Source: Bacillus sp. FJAT-14578 | GTDB taxonomy: Bacteria > Bacillota > Bacilli > Bacillales > Bacillaceae_H | Length of the DNA stretch: 64,000 nucleotides | Assembly: GCF_000504165.1 (NCBI RefSeq) | Contig: NZ_AYSE01000004.1 | Location: forward strand, 620,001 to 684,000 | Reading direction: 5' to 3' | Shown here: positions 16,804-24,835 of the stretch, one piece after another | Layout of the letters: each line of letters starts with the position of its first letter | Numbering within the stretch: position 1 is the first letter of the stretch | Made by a program: the position numbers and the translations under genes | Notes under the pieces: model-generated | Database searches by the model: none | Told to the model about the DNA's origin: nothing | Seen by the model: only the letters and a program-made list of their open reading frames with translations

Positions 16804-17244
16804 ATGAAAGAAAACAAAATGATTAATTTTGTATTTCAAACCGTAGAGTGGGCAGTCGTTTTATTACTTTTAACCACCATTATTTTTACGTTCAAAGAGT
16901 TGGTTTTTCTTTTGATTCATGAAATCCAAAACAATGATTTGTTGGAGCATTATAAATTAATTATTTCAGAAATTTTATTATTAGCTGTTGGAGTAGAAAT
17001 TGTTATTTTAATTGTCAAAAAAGATATTTATTTTGTAATAGATATTCTTATCTTGGCAACAGCACGAAAATTGATTACATATAATCAAAGTTTTGAAATT
17101 TTAATATGCGTCGCGTGTATTTTCTTATTGTTAACTGCAAAGATTTTGAAAAGTAAATTCATGGGACAAGAAGTGAAACAAGAGAATCTTGTTTTTAATG
17201 AAGACTTTGATACAAAAAAGCTAAGAAACTTAGATACCCTATGA
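16804..17244 (+). CDS. PsiE-like phosphate-starvation-inducible family membrane protein
   Basis: This 146-residue protein has four predicted membrane helices (about residues 10-35, 50-70, 75-90 and 100-118) and the pattern of the PsiE family: a helix with VEWAVVLLLLTTIIFTFKELV and a later IDILILATARKLI. PsiE is induced by phosphate limitation in E. coli, but its function is unknown. AAAGGA lies nine bases before the ATG. A bidirectional terminator separates it from the DeoR gene. Confidence 0.7.
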   Translation: MKENKMINFVFQTVEWAVVLLLLTTIIFTFKELVFLLIHEIQNNDLLEHYKLIISEILLLAVGVEIVILIVKKDIYFVIDILILATARKLITYNQSFEILICVACIFLLLTAKILKSKFMGQEVKQENLVFNEDFDTKKLRNLDTL

Positions 17245-17330
17245 AAAAGGAGAAAAACAATAAGGTTTATGAAGTAACTTAAAAATCAAGAAAATAATTA
17301 ATCAATCCAACATGCTGTTTATTATATCGT

Positions 17331-17388
17331 ATAAAAAAGCCCTCGAATCCTATGGGGTCAGTCCCATGTGAGATTCGAAGGCTTTTTA
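17331..17388. terminator. Bidirectional terminator between psiE-like and deoR-like genes
   Basis: AAAAAAGCCCTCGAATC pairs with GATTCGAAGGCTTTTT with an inner ATGGG/CCCAT stem. T-runs on both strands fit ending the plus-strand PsiE-like gene and the minus-strand DeoR gene. Confidence 0.75.
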
Positions 17389-17480
17389 ATTGATAAAAAT
17401 CAATGTTGTGTAGAGTAGAGATGATTGTGATAGGTAATGAGTAAAAATAATATAATCTCTGCTATTAAAGATTTAATAAA

Positions 17481-18257
17481 TCAATAGTCTCCTTCATGAT
17501 CAGGAACCACCATTACTTCGATCATATGTTTATTTAGCATCTCTTGCATGTTTTTCGATAATTCTTTGTCTGTAATCACTATATCAACGGCATCTAAGTC
17601 ACACATTTTTTGAAAAAATGTTTTATTAAATTTTGTTGCATCTGCAAGCACAATAACCTGGTCAGAGCGCTTAATCATTTCGTTGGCGAGGAGACCTTCT
17701 TCCTCAATGGACGTAGACAGTCCTTCAGAAGATATGCCGCAAGTACTAATGATGCATTTATTCACCTTATAATCTTGGACATCTCTAATGGCTCTTGAAC
17801 CATAAATAGCTTGGTGTCTATGGCTTAACGTTCCACCTAATAAATTAATTTTTATATCTTCTCTTTGGCTTAATACACTGGCAATGTTAATCGAATTAGT
17901 CACGACAGTATGGTTCCGGCTCGTTAAATACTTGGCTAGAAATTGAACGGTTGTGGAGGCATCCAAAATAAGGCGATCCCCGTTGTTAATCAAAGAAGCT
18001 GCAAATTTTCCAATCTTACTTTTAGCTTCCAGTGCCATGTTCATACGCTCACCATAATTATAGACTTCATTGGAAAGCAGAATCCTTTTCGCTCCACCGC
18101 GTATTCGAATGATTTTTCCCTTCTCTTCTAGTTGTATTAAGTCTCTTCTGGCTGTATCTTTAGACACATTATTTATTTCACAAATTGTTTCAATATCAAT
18201 CCGGTCATGTTCATTTAAATATTGAACAATGGCGTCTAGTCGTTCATCTTGCAGCAT
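17481..18257 (-). CDS. DeoR/GlpR family transcriptional regulator
   Basis: This 258-residue protein has an N-terminal DeoR helix-turn-helix (IDIETICEINNVSKDTARRDLIQLEEKG, about residues 20-48, ending with the GAKR hinge) and a C-terminal sensor domain of the NagB/ribose-phosphate isomerase-like fold (GDRLILDASTTVQFLAKYL, TNSINIASVL, LLGGTLS, ISTCGIS, VLADATKFNK). Such regulators sense phosphorylated sugars. No sugar operon is next to it. A decayed copy of its N-terminal part lies at 23250-23454 in front of the amidohydrolase, so this regulator may once have been linked to that region. Confidence 0.9.
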   Translation of the reverse strand: MLQDERLDAIVQYLNEHDRIDIETICEINNVSKDTARRDLIQLEEKGKIIRIRGGAKRILLSNEVYNYGERMNMALEAKSKIGKFAASLINNGDRLILDASTTVQFLAKYLTSRNHTVVTNSINIASVLSQREDIKINLLGGTLSHRHQAIYGSRAIRDVQDYKVNKCIISTCGISSEGLSTSIEEEGLLANEMIKRSDQVIVLADATKFNKTFFQKMCDLDAVDIVITDKELSKNMQEMLNKHMIEVMVVPDHEGDY

Positions 18258-18379
18258 GATTTCACCCCATAGGTTTAGTTTGTCATTTTAGGCGATAAGA
18301 CTCCTACTTCAATTTTGCGTTAGAAAATTAAATGGTAGGTAGTTCAAAAGTTAATCTAAGTTTAATCACAATGAATCTT

Positions 18380-18406
18380 GAAGGATATGAAGGATATGAA
18401 GGATAA
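18380..18406. repeat. Three tandem copies of a 9-base repeat (GAAGGATAT)
   Basis: GAAGGATAT occurs three times in a row (the third ends GAAGGATAA) in the upstream region of the DeoR gene, 120 bases before its start. It could change copy number by slippage; a regulatory role is not shown. The remaining bases between 18258 and 18530 show no gene. Confidence 0.5.
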
Positions 18407-18532
18407 TTAGGTTTCCTAGGTAGATTATCACTCTAAACAATATGGTAGAACAAGATCGCCGGTTCGTCAAAAAGTAGGTTCATTCCAAACATCTACTTCT
18501 ATAGTAAGTAGCCTGGAGGCTATGTATATAAT

Positions 18533-18571
18533 AAAAAGGGCATCGTTCACCAACAATAGGTGAACGATGCC
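18533..18571 (-). terminator. Terminator, probably the original end of the tatA-tatC transcript
   Basis: GGGCATCGTTCACC pairs perfectly with GGTGAACGATGCCC around a seven-base loop. On the minus strand TTTTTATTAT follows. The nearest minus-strand gene upstream is tatC, now 1.7 kb away because the TnpB element lies in between. This implies the element inserted between tatC and its terminator. Confidence 0.75.
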
Positions 18572-18830
18572 CACAATGAAGGTGAATTTATTTATAGGTT
18601 GTTTGGCTGATCTGCTTTAACATAATCCGACAGAATTCCTCTTCCTCAAGGAGCGTGACGGGCACAGCCCAGTGAGTAGGGAGGGGATGAATGTCGGTTC
18701 GGCGTAGCCGAAAAACTTTTTGGTTGATAGGCCTCTTCATCCTTGTCGAAAGAAAAAGGGATAAATTTCCCATTTTCTCTTGAAGCGAATGTACGTTCGT
18801 TATATGCTTGATAGCAAGGGAGGTGACCTC

Positions 18831-20021
18831 ATGTATCGAACATTGAAAACGGCCTTTTCGGCCAACCGACAGACGCTTCAGCATTTGTTTGACATACGCC
18901 GGATGTGCGGAACGATTTGGAATGACTGCGTGCAGCTTGCCCGCTATTATTACCGGATTCACGGTTCGTGGATCAACCAAAGCGATCTTCAGTCCGAACT
19001 CAAAGGGCTGTACCCTCTTCACAGTCAGACGGTACAAGCCGTGTGCCACAAATTTCTCCATGCCCGGGACGGGGTTCGCAAAGCGCGGAAAACGAAGCCG
19101 TCCATCCGGTATCCATACAAGGAGAAGTTCGTTTTTCATCCGAAATGGGTCGACAAAACTTTCGTGATCGAAGGGTGCAAGCTGACCCTCAGCCTGGGCA
19201 GATGGAACAAGAAACAACAAGCACCGCTTGTATTGATGCTGGCCTCTGTCCCAAACGGCGTGGTCAAAGAAGTCGAACTCGTCTATGACGGTCAGTGGCA
19301 TGCCTGCTTGTCGTATGAAGACGGGGTCCAGCCTGTACCGGTGCAAGACGGCCACACGGCAGCGATTGATCCAGGTGAGATTCATACGATTGCCTCTGTA
19401 TGTACAAACGGACAAGCCCTCGTGATTTCCGGCCGGAAGATGCGCAGCATTCACCGGTTGCGCAACAAAAAAGTGAGGGAACTGCAAATCCTCATGAGCC
19501 GGTGCCAAAAAGGCTCCAGGAAATGGCGCCAATACAATCGGGCGAAGACATACATCCTCTCTAAAAGCGAGCGGCAGCTCGGGGATATCTTGCATAAGAC
19601 GACACGCGCTTTTGTGGACTGGTGCGTGGAACAGGGAGTCGGCCATGTCGCCCTTGGAGATGTGGAAGGCGTGCAGCGACACACAAGCAAACGAAACAAA
19701 CGTCGGAAACAAGTGCGTTCCAAACAAGTGAACCAGAAACTCAGCAATTGGAGCTTTGGGAAGGTCACGGCTCAGTTAACGTATAAACTGGAAGCGGCCG
19801 GTATCTCGTTATCGAAAGAAAACGAAGCCTATACCACGCAAGCATGCCCTGCTTGCGGGAAACGGAATAAAGTCCGTTCGCGAAACTACCGATGTTCTTG
19901 CGGATATGAACAGCATCGGGATGTCCATGGTGCGGGGAATATCCTATCCCAGTATCTGCACGGGAAGTTCCTAAAAGTGATGGTGACCAGCATCACGTAT
20001 CTACAGCCTGTAAAGGCGTAG
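18831..20021 (+). CDS. tnpB: RNA-guided endonuclease TnpB (IS200/IS605 family)
   Basis: The 396-residue protein (ATG at 18831 behind GGGAGGTGA; a longer in-frame start at 18780 lacks a ribosome binding site) has an N-terminal helix-turn-helix/REC part, a RuvC domain and a zinc finger (CPACG at about 339-343 and CSCG at 355-358). The first RuvC Asp is in TAAIDPGE (about residue 180) and the last in HRDVHGAGNIL (about 364). The usual Glu of RuvC-II is replaced by Gly in VALGDVEG (about 276); a Glu in SKENEAYTTQ (330 or 332) may take its place, as in TnpB forms with rearranged sites. TnpB cuts DNA next to a short motif using a guide RNA made from the element's right end. Confidence 0.9.
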   Translation: MYRTLKTAFSANRQTLQHLFDIRRMCGTIWNDCVQLARYYYRIHGSWINQSDLQSELKGLYPLHSQTVQAVCHKFLHARDGVRKARKTKPSIRYPYKEKFVFHPKWVDKTFVIEGCKLTLSLGRWNKKQQAPLVLMLASVPNGVVKEVELVYDGQWHACLSYEDGVQPVPVQDGHTAAIDPGEIHTIASVCTNGQALVISGRKMRSIHRLRNKKVRELQILMSRCQKGSRKWRQYNRAKTYILSKSERQLGDILHKTTRAFVDWCVEQGVGHVALGDVEGVQRHTSKRNKRRKQVRSKQVNQKLSNWSFGKVTAQLTYKLEAAGISLSKENEAYTTQACPACGKRNKVRSRNYRCSCGYEQHRDVHGAGNILSQYLHGKFLKVMVTSITYLQPVKA

Positions 20022-20265
20022 TAGACGGGTAGAACCGCCCCGGAGGAGATGGCTGTGAATTCGATTCTCTCTGTTGCTTACGGTGGCAGCAAGCAGTCGG
20101 GAGACGCCTTGCGTCAAGACCACTGCTTCCATATGGGAGCGTCAGTCCCCGAGAAAGACGAGGGTGTCGTGTACACCTATGGACATCGTCCAGCTTCTGA
20201 TTTTGAAGGGATCGACAAGAAACCCCCACCTCCAGCGCGAAGCGATAGGTGGGGGAGGTTCATAC
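20022..20265 (+). ncRNA. Probable TnpB guide RNA (omega/reRNA) scaffold at the element's right end
   Basis: The GC-rich, non-coding 240 bases after tnpB end in a stable hairpin (CCCCCACCTCC...GGTGGGGGAGG, about 20223-20256). In this superfamily the guide RNA covers the 3' end of tnpB and the right end, with the guide taken from the flank. The guide here would start at or just after 20262, inside the end of tatC. Position and fold are inferred, not measured. Confidence 0.55.
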
Positions 20266-21009
20266 GGATTCGTATATCTCTTGTTTTCCCTCTTTTATCC
20301 TTGATTGTCGTTTATATATGAATTTAGATAGGCTGATACTGCTTTCATATAAGAGTAATAAAGGTATGATCACAAGAACATCTGATAGAAAATCCGGCGG
20401 TGTAATCAAAATTGAAACAACGATTAACAGGAAGTAAGCATATTTCCTGATTTTTTGTAAACGGTACGGATTGATGATTCCTAAGCTTGTTAAAAACATA
20501 ATGACAACAGGTAATTCAAACAGAAAGCCAAAAGGCAATGTCATATGAAGCAAAAATCGGAAATATTTCTCCGTTGTAAAGAAAGTAGTAAACATGTCGT
20601 TTGATAGCGACATTAAAAAATTTAATACAAGAGGAAATAAAATAAAGTAACCGAAACTAATTCCCGATATGAATAGGATAAATAGTGCCGGAATATAAGC
20701 GATGGTTACTTTGCGTTCTTTTGGCGTTAACGCTGGACGTATAAACAGCCAGGCTTGATGCGCAGCAACTGGTATAGTAGCTGCAATGGCAACGACAGTG
20801 GCAATCATTAAATAAACGAGCAGGATATCACTTGGTCCTAACAAAGCTAACTTAAAAGGCAAATCTTGAACGATTATATGATAAATATCTTGAACATATA
20901 TAAATGTCAGTAATAAAAACAACAAGAAAACGACTAAAGTGATAATAATACGTTTACGCAACTCCTCAAGGTGCTGAATGGTGCTCATGCTTGGATTTCC
21001 CAACTTCAT
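20260..21009 (-). CDS. tatC: Twin-arginine translocase subunit TatC (TatCd-like)
   Basis: TatC is the six-helix membrane core that recognises twin-arginine signal peptides. Family motifs are plain: HLEELRKRIIITLVVFLL near the N-terminus, the AAHQAWLFIRPALTPKERK loop, ISFGYFILFPLVLNF, LPFGFLFELPVVIMFLTSLGI and ITPPDFLSDVLVIIPLLLLYE. Similarity is strongest to TatCd of Bacillus subtilis. The start is uncertain: ATG 21009 or ATG 20988 (starting MSTIQHLEELRK). The last codons and TGA stop lie at the border of the TnpB element. tatA lies upstream, now separated by a 219-base palindromic repeat. Confidence 0.93.
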   Translation of the reverse strand: MKLGNPSMSTIQHLEELRKRIIITLVVFLLFLLLTFIYVQDIYHIIVQDLPFKLALLGPSDILLVYLMIATVVAIAATIPVAAHQAWLFIRPALTPKERKVTIAYIPALFILFISGISFGYFILFPLVLNFLMSLSNDMFTTFFTTEKYFRFLLHMTLPFGFLFELPVVIMFLTSLGIINPYRLQKIRKYAYFLLIVVSILITPPDFLSDVLVIIPLLLLYESSISLSKFIYKRQSRIKEGKQEIYESV

Positions 21010-21057
21010 CACTCCATGAAAAAGAAGATGTAAGACAGATCCTACATCCCCTCTTAA

Positions 21058-21276
21058 TTTATCCCGCATTAACGGGCAGTAAGACCCCCACTTCAAAGCT
21101 TAGAGTCATTGGAGAAGTTTAAGTAGGGGATAACTGCCCGTAAAAGCCCGATTAAAGGAACACAGACTAACATCGCCGCGTCCTGCGGCAACGTCTGCGT
21201 GACCCGCATCGTGCGGGCCTAACTAACCATCAGTGGGGGATGAAGGACCCCCCCCACTGATGGAAGTTTCCTTTAT
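21058..21276. repeat. TTTAT-flanked palindromic repeat, copy A (PATE/MITE-like)
   Basis: This 219-base element starts TTTATCCCGCATTAACGGGC and ends GATGGAAGTTTCCTTTAT. It contains several stems: GGGCAGT...ACTGCCC with CCCC/GGGG, GCCGC/GCGGC, CCCGCA/TGCGGG and CAGTGGGGG/CCCCCCACTG. Copy B (48441-48657) is nearly identical and copy C (58210-58373) shares both ends. It has no coding capacity. The end structure resembles elements moved by IS200/IS605 transposases. Here it splits tatA from tatC and begins five bases after the tatA stop. Confidence 0.8.
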
Positions 21277-21280
21277 CTAA

Positions 21281-21469
21281 TTAGTTTTCTTTTTTATTGG
21301 ATACTTCTGTGTTTGTGTCATCTGCTACAAGATCTCTAGTAGACTTTTTAAATTCTCTTAGTGTTGAGCCGAACGCCCTTCCAATTTCCGGTAACTTGGA
21401 AGGACCGAAAATAATAAGAGCGATCACTAAAATTAGTATTAATCCTGGTATCCCAATATTTTGAAGCAT
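21281..21469 (-). CDS. tatA: Sec-independent translocase subunit TatA (TatAd-like)
   Basis: This 62-residue protein has one short N-terminal membrane helix ([17 protein letters not shown]), the [14 protein letters not shown] hinge and an amphipathic helix with a charged tail, as expected for TatA. With TatC it forms the two-component Tat pathway of Bacillus. The second ATG (21469) is five bases from GGAGG and is preferred to the first (21472). It lies between the Tat-signal amidohydrolase gene and tatC, all on the minus strand. The 21473-21784 gap shows no gene. Confidence 0.93.
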   Translation of the reverse strand: MLQNIGIPGLILILVIALIIFGPSKLPEIGRAFGSTLREFKKSTRDLVADDTNTEVSNKKEN

Positions 21470-21784
21470 CATTTCCTCCCCCTTCTGTACTTATGTTTTT
21501 TTATTCTTTTTAAACGCTCATCATTTTTAGAGCAGTCTCAGCAAAAAAATTTAAAATCTATAGTCTTGTTACGTTTTTTTATCCTTGGTTCATTTTAATT
21601 TCAGGTTGAAAATTTGAGGCGATAGTCCAGGGCACAACATAATATTGAGCTTAGAACGCTGCTTAGATTTGATAGCCTTTCTAATTTGAATGTATGTACG
21701 TTACTTTACTCATCAAACCCCATCCCGAAATTACCTCTTTTTTTGTCAAGATTCATTAACAATAATATGCCTTTGTAGCTGCTA

Positions 21785-23212
21785 TTAAGCGATTGGTGTT
21801 TTAGGCTTCACACTATCAAGAGAGCCCGAAGACAGAGTGCCCTTATGCAACACGGCAGCACGCTTAGGCAACCGGGCTACAGCTTCAGCCGAGCAGCTTG
21901 CTGGAACGAGTACGGCAGTCGCGGCATCACCAACCTTTGGCCATATTTGCTTCCCAGACTCGTCTAACGGTGTAATGCCACCGGTAGCGAGGGAAAGTGC
22001 GCGGGACAAGTTATATTCGTTTTTCCATCCATACAGCTGTGCGGCTAGATGTGCCTTCTGCAATGTATCACCAATTCCAAATGGATCCCAATGATCTGTA
22101 ATACTGTCATTGCCTAGCAGGACGTTCACTTTCTGCTTCTGAAGCACTGGAATCGGCATAACGATATCACCGATTGGAACGGTTGATGCAATAGAGATGC
22201 CCAAAGATGCAAGTCGATCTGCCATTTCGACATCAGCGCCATCTGTTAAAGATGCGAGCGCAAATGCATGGCTAATCGTCACCTTCCCCTGCAGACCGGC
22301 TTCCTCAGTAAGATCTGCTAATCTACGAATTGCCTTCAAGCCCGTTTCTCCGCCCTCATGAAGATGAATATCAATGCCCGCTTTGTGGTCAGCTGCGATT
22401 TGTACCATAGTTTGCAACGATTTTTCCATATCTCCATCAAACACGGTTGGATCTATTCCGCCAACATGTGTAACTCCAAGCTGCATGGCTTCGCGCAGCA
22501 GTCCCTCTACATTTGAACGAAGCAAGCCATGTTGCGGGAACGCAACGATTTCATGTGATATTTTATCTGAATAATTCGCCAAGGCGAGCTTTAGTCTCTC
22601 GAGATTTTTCAGACCTACGACTGGATCGATATTACAATGGCTTCTAACATAAGTTGATCCGTAGCCAAGAATCAACTCAATTAATTCCTCTGCACGTTCC
22701 TGCACGGTTGGTAGTAGCTCAAGTAGTAGTGTTTTCTCTAATTCAATCAAATCGAATCTACCGTTTTTTCTTATAGCTGCTGCTCTCCAGGGACCGCCAT
22801 AATAGGTTTTATCCAAATGAATATGCATATCTCTAAAAGAAGGAAGCAGCAGCATGCCTTTTGCGTCGTAGTAATCGATATGTTTTTCGTAAGGAACTTT
22901 AGTATCTAATATTTTGGTAATGATGCCTTTATCAATTCGGAGGTTTCGCAATACGGTTTCGGTTGCGACGACATCACCATTTTCATACTTGTATCCACTT
23001 TCTAATCGAACATTCAATAACATGTAAGAGCTATTTTTTTCTGGTTTTTTGTTGTGATGGCCACCCTTGCTTTTTTCAGAATCCGCACTTGCCGTCTCAG
23101 GCATTAGCAATCCCATCGTATCCGTGACGCCGAGAACTGCGGAAGCGCTTCCAATTTTACAGACATTACCTATAAACTTTCTGCGAGACAAACCTTTGTT
23201 TTCTTGATCCAC
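21785..23212 (-). CDS. Tat-exported amidohydrolase, cytosine deaminase-like
   Basis: This 475-residue enzyme starts with a textbook twin-arginine signal (LSRRKFIGN, then a hydrophobic stretch and PETASA as cleavage site). The mature part is a metal-dependent amidohydrolase of the CodA/cytosine deaminase group: FRDMHIHLDKTYYGGPW (metal His pair), IDIHLHEGGE, VTISHAFAL and LLGNDSITDHWDPFG. Such enzymes are usually cytoplasmic; export is unusual. A GTG at 23212, nine bases after AGAGGGGG, is the preferred start over an ATG at 23236. It sits just upstream of tatA-tatC, like phoD with tatAd-tatCd in Bacillus subtilis, so it is the probable substrate of this Tat pair. Confidence 0.88.
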   Translation of the reverse strand: MDQENKGLSRRKFIGNVCKIGSASAVLGVTDTMGLLMPETASADSEKSKGGHHNKKPEKNSSYMLLNVRLESGYKYENGDVVATETVLRNLRIDKGIITKILDTKVPYEKHIDYYDAKGMLLLPSFRDMHIHLDKTYYGGPWRAAAIRKNGRFDLIELEKTLLLELLPTVQERAEELIELILGYGSTYVRSHCNIDPVVGLKNLERLKLALANYSDKISHEIVAFPQHGLLRSNVEGLLREAMQLGVTHVGGIDPTVFDGDMEKSLQTMVQIAADHKAGIDIHLHEGGETGLKAIRRLADLTEEAGLQGKVTISHAFALASLTDGADVEMADRLASLGISIASTVPIGDIVMPIPVLQKQKVNVLLGNDSITDHWDPFGIGDTLQKAHLAAQLYGWKNEYNLSRALSLATGGITPLDESGKQIWPKVGDAATAVLVPASCSAEAVARLPKRAAVLHKGTLSSGSLDSVKPKTPIA

Positions 23213-23249
23213 CTGGAGAATCCCCCTCTTGTACATTTTTTATTTTAGA

Positions 23250-23454
23250 ATGAGCATGATTATAGACTTCATTGGAGGGCGAAGGCCTTTTCATCCCCCA
23301 TATCCGAATAACTTTACTCAACTCTTCCAATTTAATTAATTCTCTCTGGCTGTACTTTGGATCTATTATGTATTTCATAAATAGTTTCGATTTCAATCCA
23401 TTCATGTTTGTTTAAATATTGGACAATCGAGTTCAGTTACTCGCCCTATAACAT
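23250..23454 (-). pseudogene. Decayed N-terminal part of a DeoR-type regulator
   Basis: Read from 23454 the frame gives ML-stop-GE-stop-LNSIVQYLNKHEWIEIETIYEIHNRSK, matching MLQDERLDAIVQYLNEHDRIDIETICEINNVSK of the DeoR gene at 17481-18257. After a frameshift the similarity goes on as LIKLEELSKVIRIWG and PSNEVYNH (versus LIQLEEKGKIIRIRG and LSNEVYNY). Two early stops and a frameshift make it a pseudogene. It lies directly in front of the amidohydrolase, so a regulator of that gene was probably lost here or moved. Confidence 0.8.
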
Positions 23455-23546
23455 GGTTTCATCTAATAGAATAAATTATAAGTTGTTTTAAGTTTAATAG
23501 CAATAACATTTGCATTTTTTTAATGAAATTTAAGTTATTAGAGATT

Positions 23547-23768
23547 GATGAGCACTCAATACCTTCTGGCAGAAGAAATCTATAAATTTGGCCATACCTA
23601 TCCTATTAAATTAAAAAACACGTTAACTTGATAAAGAGTCATTCTAATAAGATAAACCTCATTGAAATCGCTCGATATTTGCTAGTGCCTGAAGCTGAAT
23701 GGGACGATGAGGCAGAAATTGAAAGGACCGTGCATTTTTTAATGTATGGATTATTGCCGAATCCGTGA
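23547..23768 (+). pseudogene. Small gene remnant, possibly TetR-like C-terminus
   Basis: A frame beginning MSTQYLLAEEIYKFGHTYP stops early; a second, about 23650-23768, reads IEIARYLLVPEAEWDDEAEI followed by HFLMYGLLPNP. The latter looks like the end of a TetR-type regulator but I cannot confirm it. No start or ribosome binding site is convincing. The rest of 23455-23850 holds nothing clear. Confidence 0.3.
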
Positions 23769-23856
23769 ACTGCTGTGAATTGACAATAAAGTTGTTGAAG
23801 TCTAAGAGTTCTTCCACAATCATCTGACTTCCCTATTTTTACCTGTTATTACCAAG

Positions 23857-23886
23857 TGTATTTGATAAAAAAGACAAGACAATATA
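23857..23886 (+). promoter_or_regulatory. Candidate sigma-G promoter of the SASP gene
   Basis: TGTATT and CAATATA are separated by 17 bases and lie about 27 bases upstream of the start codon. This is near the forespore sigma-G pattern (TGMATA, 17-18 bases, CATACTA), as expected for a SASP gene. Confidence 0.45.
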
Positions 23887-23912
23887 CTTAAATCAACTAG
23901 GAGGTGTCATAC

Positions 23913-24131
23913 ATGGTAAATCGTAACAGAAGCAATAACAGCAATGAGTTATTAGTATCAGGTGTAGAAGCAGCTCTTGAACGAATGAAGGATGAAATCG
24001 CTACTACGTTTGGAGTGCAGCTTGGGGCTGAGACGACATCACGCACCAATGGTTCTGTAGGTGGCGAAATTACTAAACGTTTAGTCCAAATGGCAGAACA
24101 ACAATTAGGCGGAAGCGGGCGCCTGCACTAA
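23913..24131 (+). CDS. Alpha/beta-type small acid-soluble spore protein
   Basis: This 72-residue protein coats and protects DNA in dormant spores. It has the conserved segments [29 protein letters not shown] (written here split: [15 protein letters not shown] and [14 protein letters not shown]) including the GPR protease site region, and [26 protein letters not shown]. The ATG at 23913 follows AGGAGGTG by seven bases; a GTG at 23904 lies in that site. It is monocistronic with its own terminator and proves that the host makes spores. Confidence 0.96.
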   Translation: MVNRNRSNNSNELLVSGVEAALERMKDEIATTFGVQLGAETTSRTNGSVGGEITKRLVQMAEQQLGGSGRLH

Positions 24132-24173
24132 TTCAAAGTTTCTTTCCTCTACTCTTAACTAATGATAAGTAAT

Positions 24174-24250
24174 AAGCCTCCGGGTTATGATGTTTTGTCC
24201 TTTTCACTGGCCAGATTTAGGACATGTTCATCATACCATGGGGCTTTTTT
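24174..24250 (+). terminator. Long bipartite terminator of the SASP gene
   Basis: AAGCCTC and GGTTATGATG pair with CATCATACC and GGGGCTTTTTT, with a further inner GTCC/GGAC pairing. A strong T-run follows on the plus strand. Confidence 0.7.
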
Positions 24251-24280
24251 CGTTCAAACCTCGTACTCTTACATGACAGG

Positions 24281-24362
24281 AATGCTGGCTCGTTTGTTCA
24301 ATAAAAAAAGAGGTGCCGTAGCAACCTCCCTTGTTATACTCAAGCCCGTTAATTGAAGAAAG
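24281..24362. repeat. Dispersed intergenic repeat R2
   Basis: The segment contains TTTGTTCAATAAAAAAAGAGG, GCCGTAGCAACCTCCC and CAAGCCCGTTAATTGAAGAA. It is one of the fuller copies of the family whose best-preserved piece is CCTGCCCCGTTAG...CAATAAAAAAG...CCCGTTAGTTGAAG (see 61576-61652). Confidence 0.6.
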
Positions 24363-24402
24363 CCTCCTAAAGAAAAATATTATCTTTAGATGCCCCTCTT
24401 TA

Positions 24403-24675
24403 TTAGCGGATTTCTCCTTCTCTTCTGCGGCGGAGACCCAACAGACCTACTAATCCTAATAACCCAATCCACTCCCAATTGGTATCGTTATCAGCATCCA
24501 TGTCTGTTGTTGTAGCTACATTTCGAGTCGTAACCCCATTATTATCATAAGTTCTTGTATCATTGTCGTAAGTTCTGTTCATATTATTGTTATTATCTTC
24601 GGCATGGACAGGCATACCAGAAACTATTGCAGTTAAAGCCAAAGCACACAAAATAGAGGATAATTTTTTCTTCAT
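24403..24675 (-). CDS. WGxxGxxG-type small secreted/surface protein
   Basis: This 90-residue protein has a Sec signal peptide (KKKLSSILCALALTAIVSGMPVHA), an Asn/Asp/Thr-rich low-complexity middle (about 26-64) and a C-terminal WEWIGLLGLVGLLGLRRRR. That end matches the WGxxGxxG tail seen in small Bacillus surface proteins: a Gly-rich hydrophobic helix followed by a basic cluster, similar in form to a sorting signal. GGAGGGG precedes the ATG. The function of the family is unknown. Confidence 0.8.
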   Translation of the reverse strand: MKKKLSSILCALALTAIVSGMPVHAEDNNNNMNRTYDNDTRTYDNNGVTTRNVATTTDMDADNDTNWEWIGLLGLVGLLGLRRRREGEIR

Positions 24676-24835
24676 GATTTCCCCTCCTTTCTTAATAAGT
24701 AATGTCTCCAGCTTTCTTGGTCTCTATTCGTGAAGCGGCACATAAGACCACATAGGTTAAAATTACCCTATATGCCTTTCATAACCGCCGTTTTTTGTTG
24801 GTATGACTCTCAAAACGTTGATGTATCCATAAAGA

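Larger units (their letters stand above)
18585..20270 (+). mobile_element. IS1341-type insertion sequence (IS200/IS605 superfamily, TnpB only)
   Basis: The element carries a tnpB gene but no Y1 transposase tnpA. The right part (20022-20260) ends in a hairpin, CCCCCACC ... GGTGGGGG, typical of the right end of these elements and of the guide-RNA scaffold. The left part (about 18590-18780) contains a GC-rich stretch unlike the flanks. Exact ends are estimates, since these elements make no target duplication. It has higher GC content than its surroundings, suggesting recent arrival. It lies between tatC and the tat terminator. Confidence 0.8.

Noticed and set aside
18588-19727. A 379-codon minus-strand frame opposite tnpB
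   Set aside because: It is the antisense shadow of tnpB; the composition is unlike a real protein and there is no ribosome binding site.
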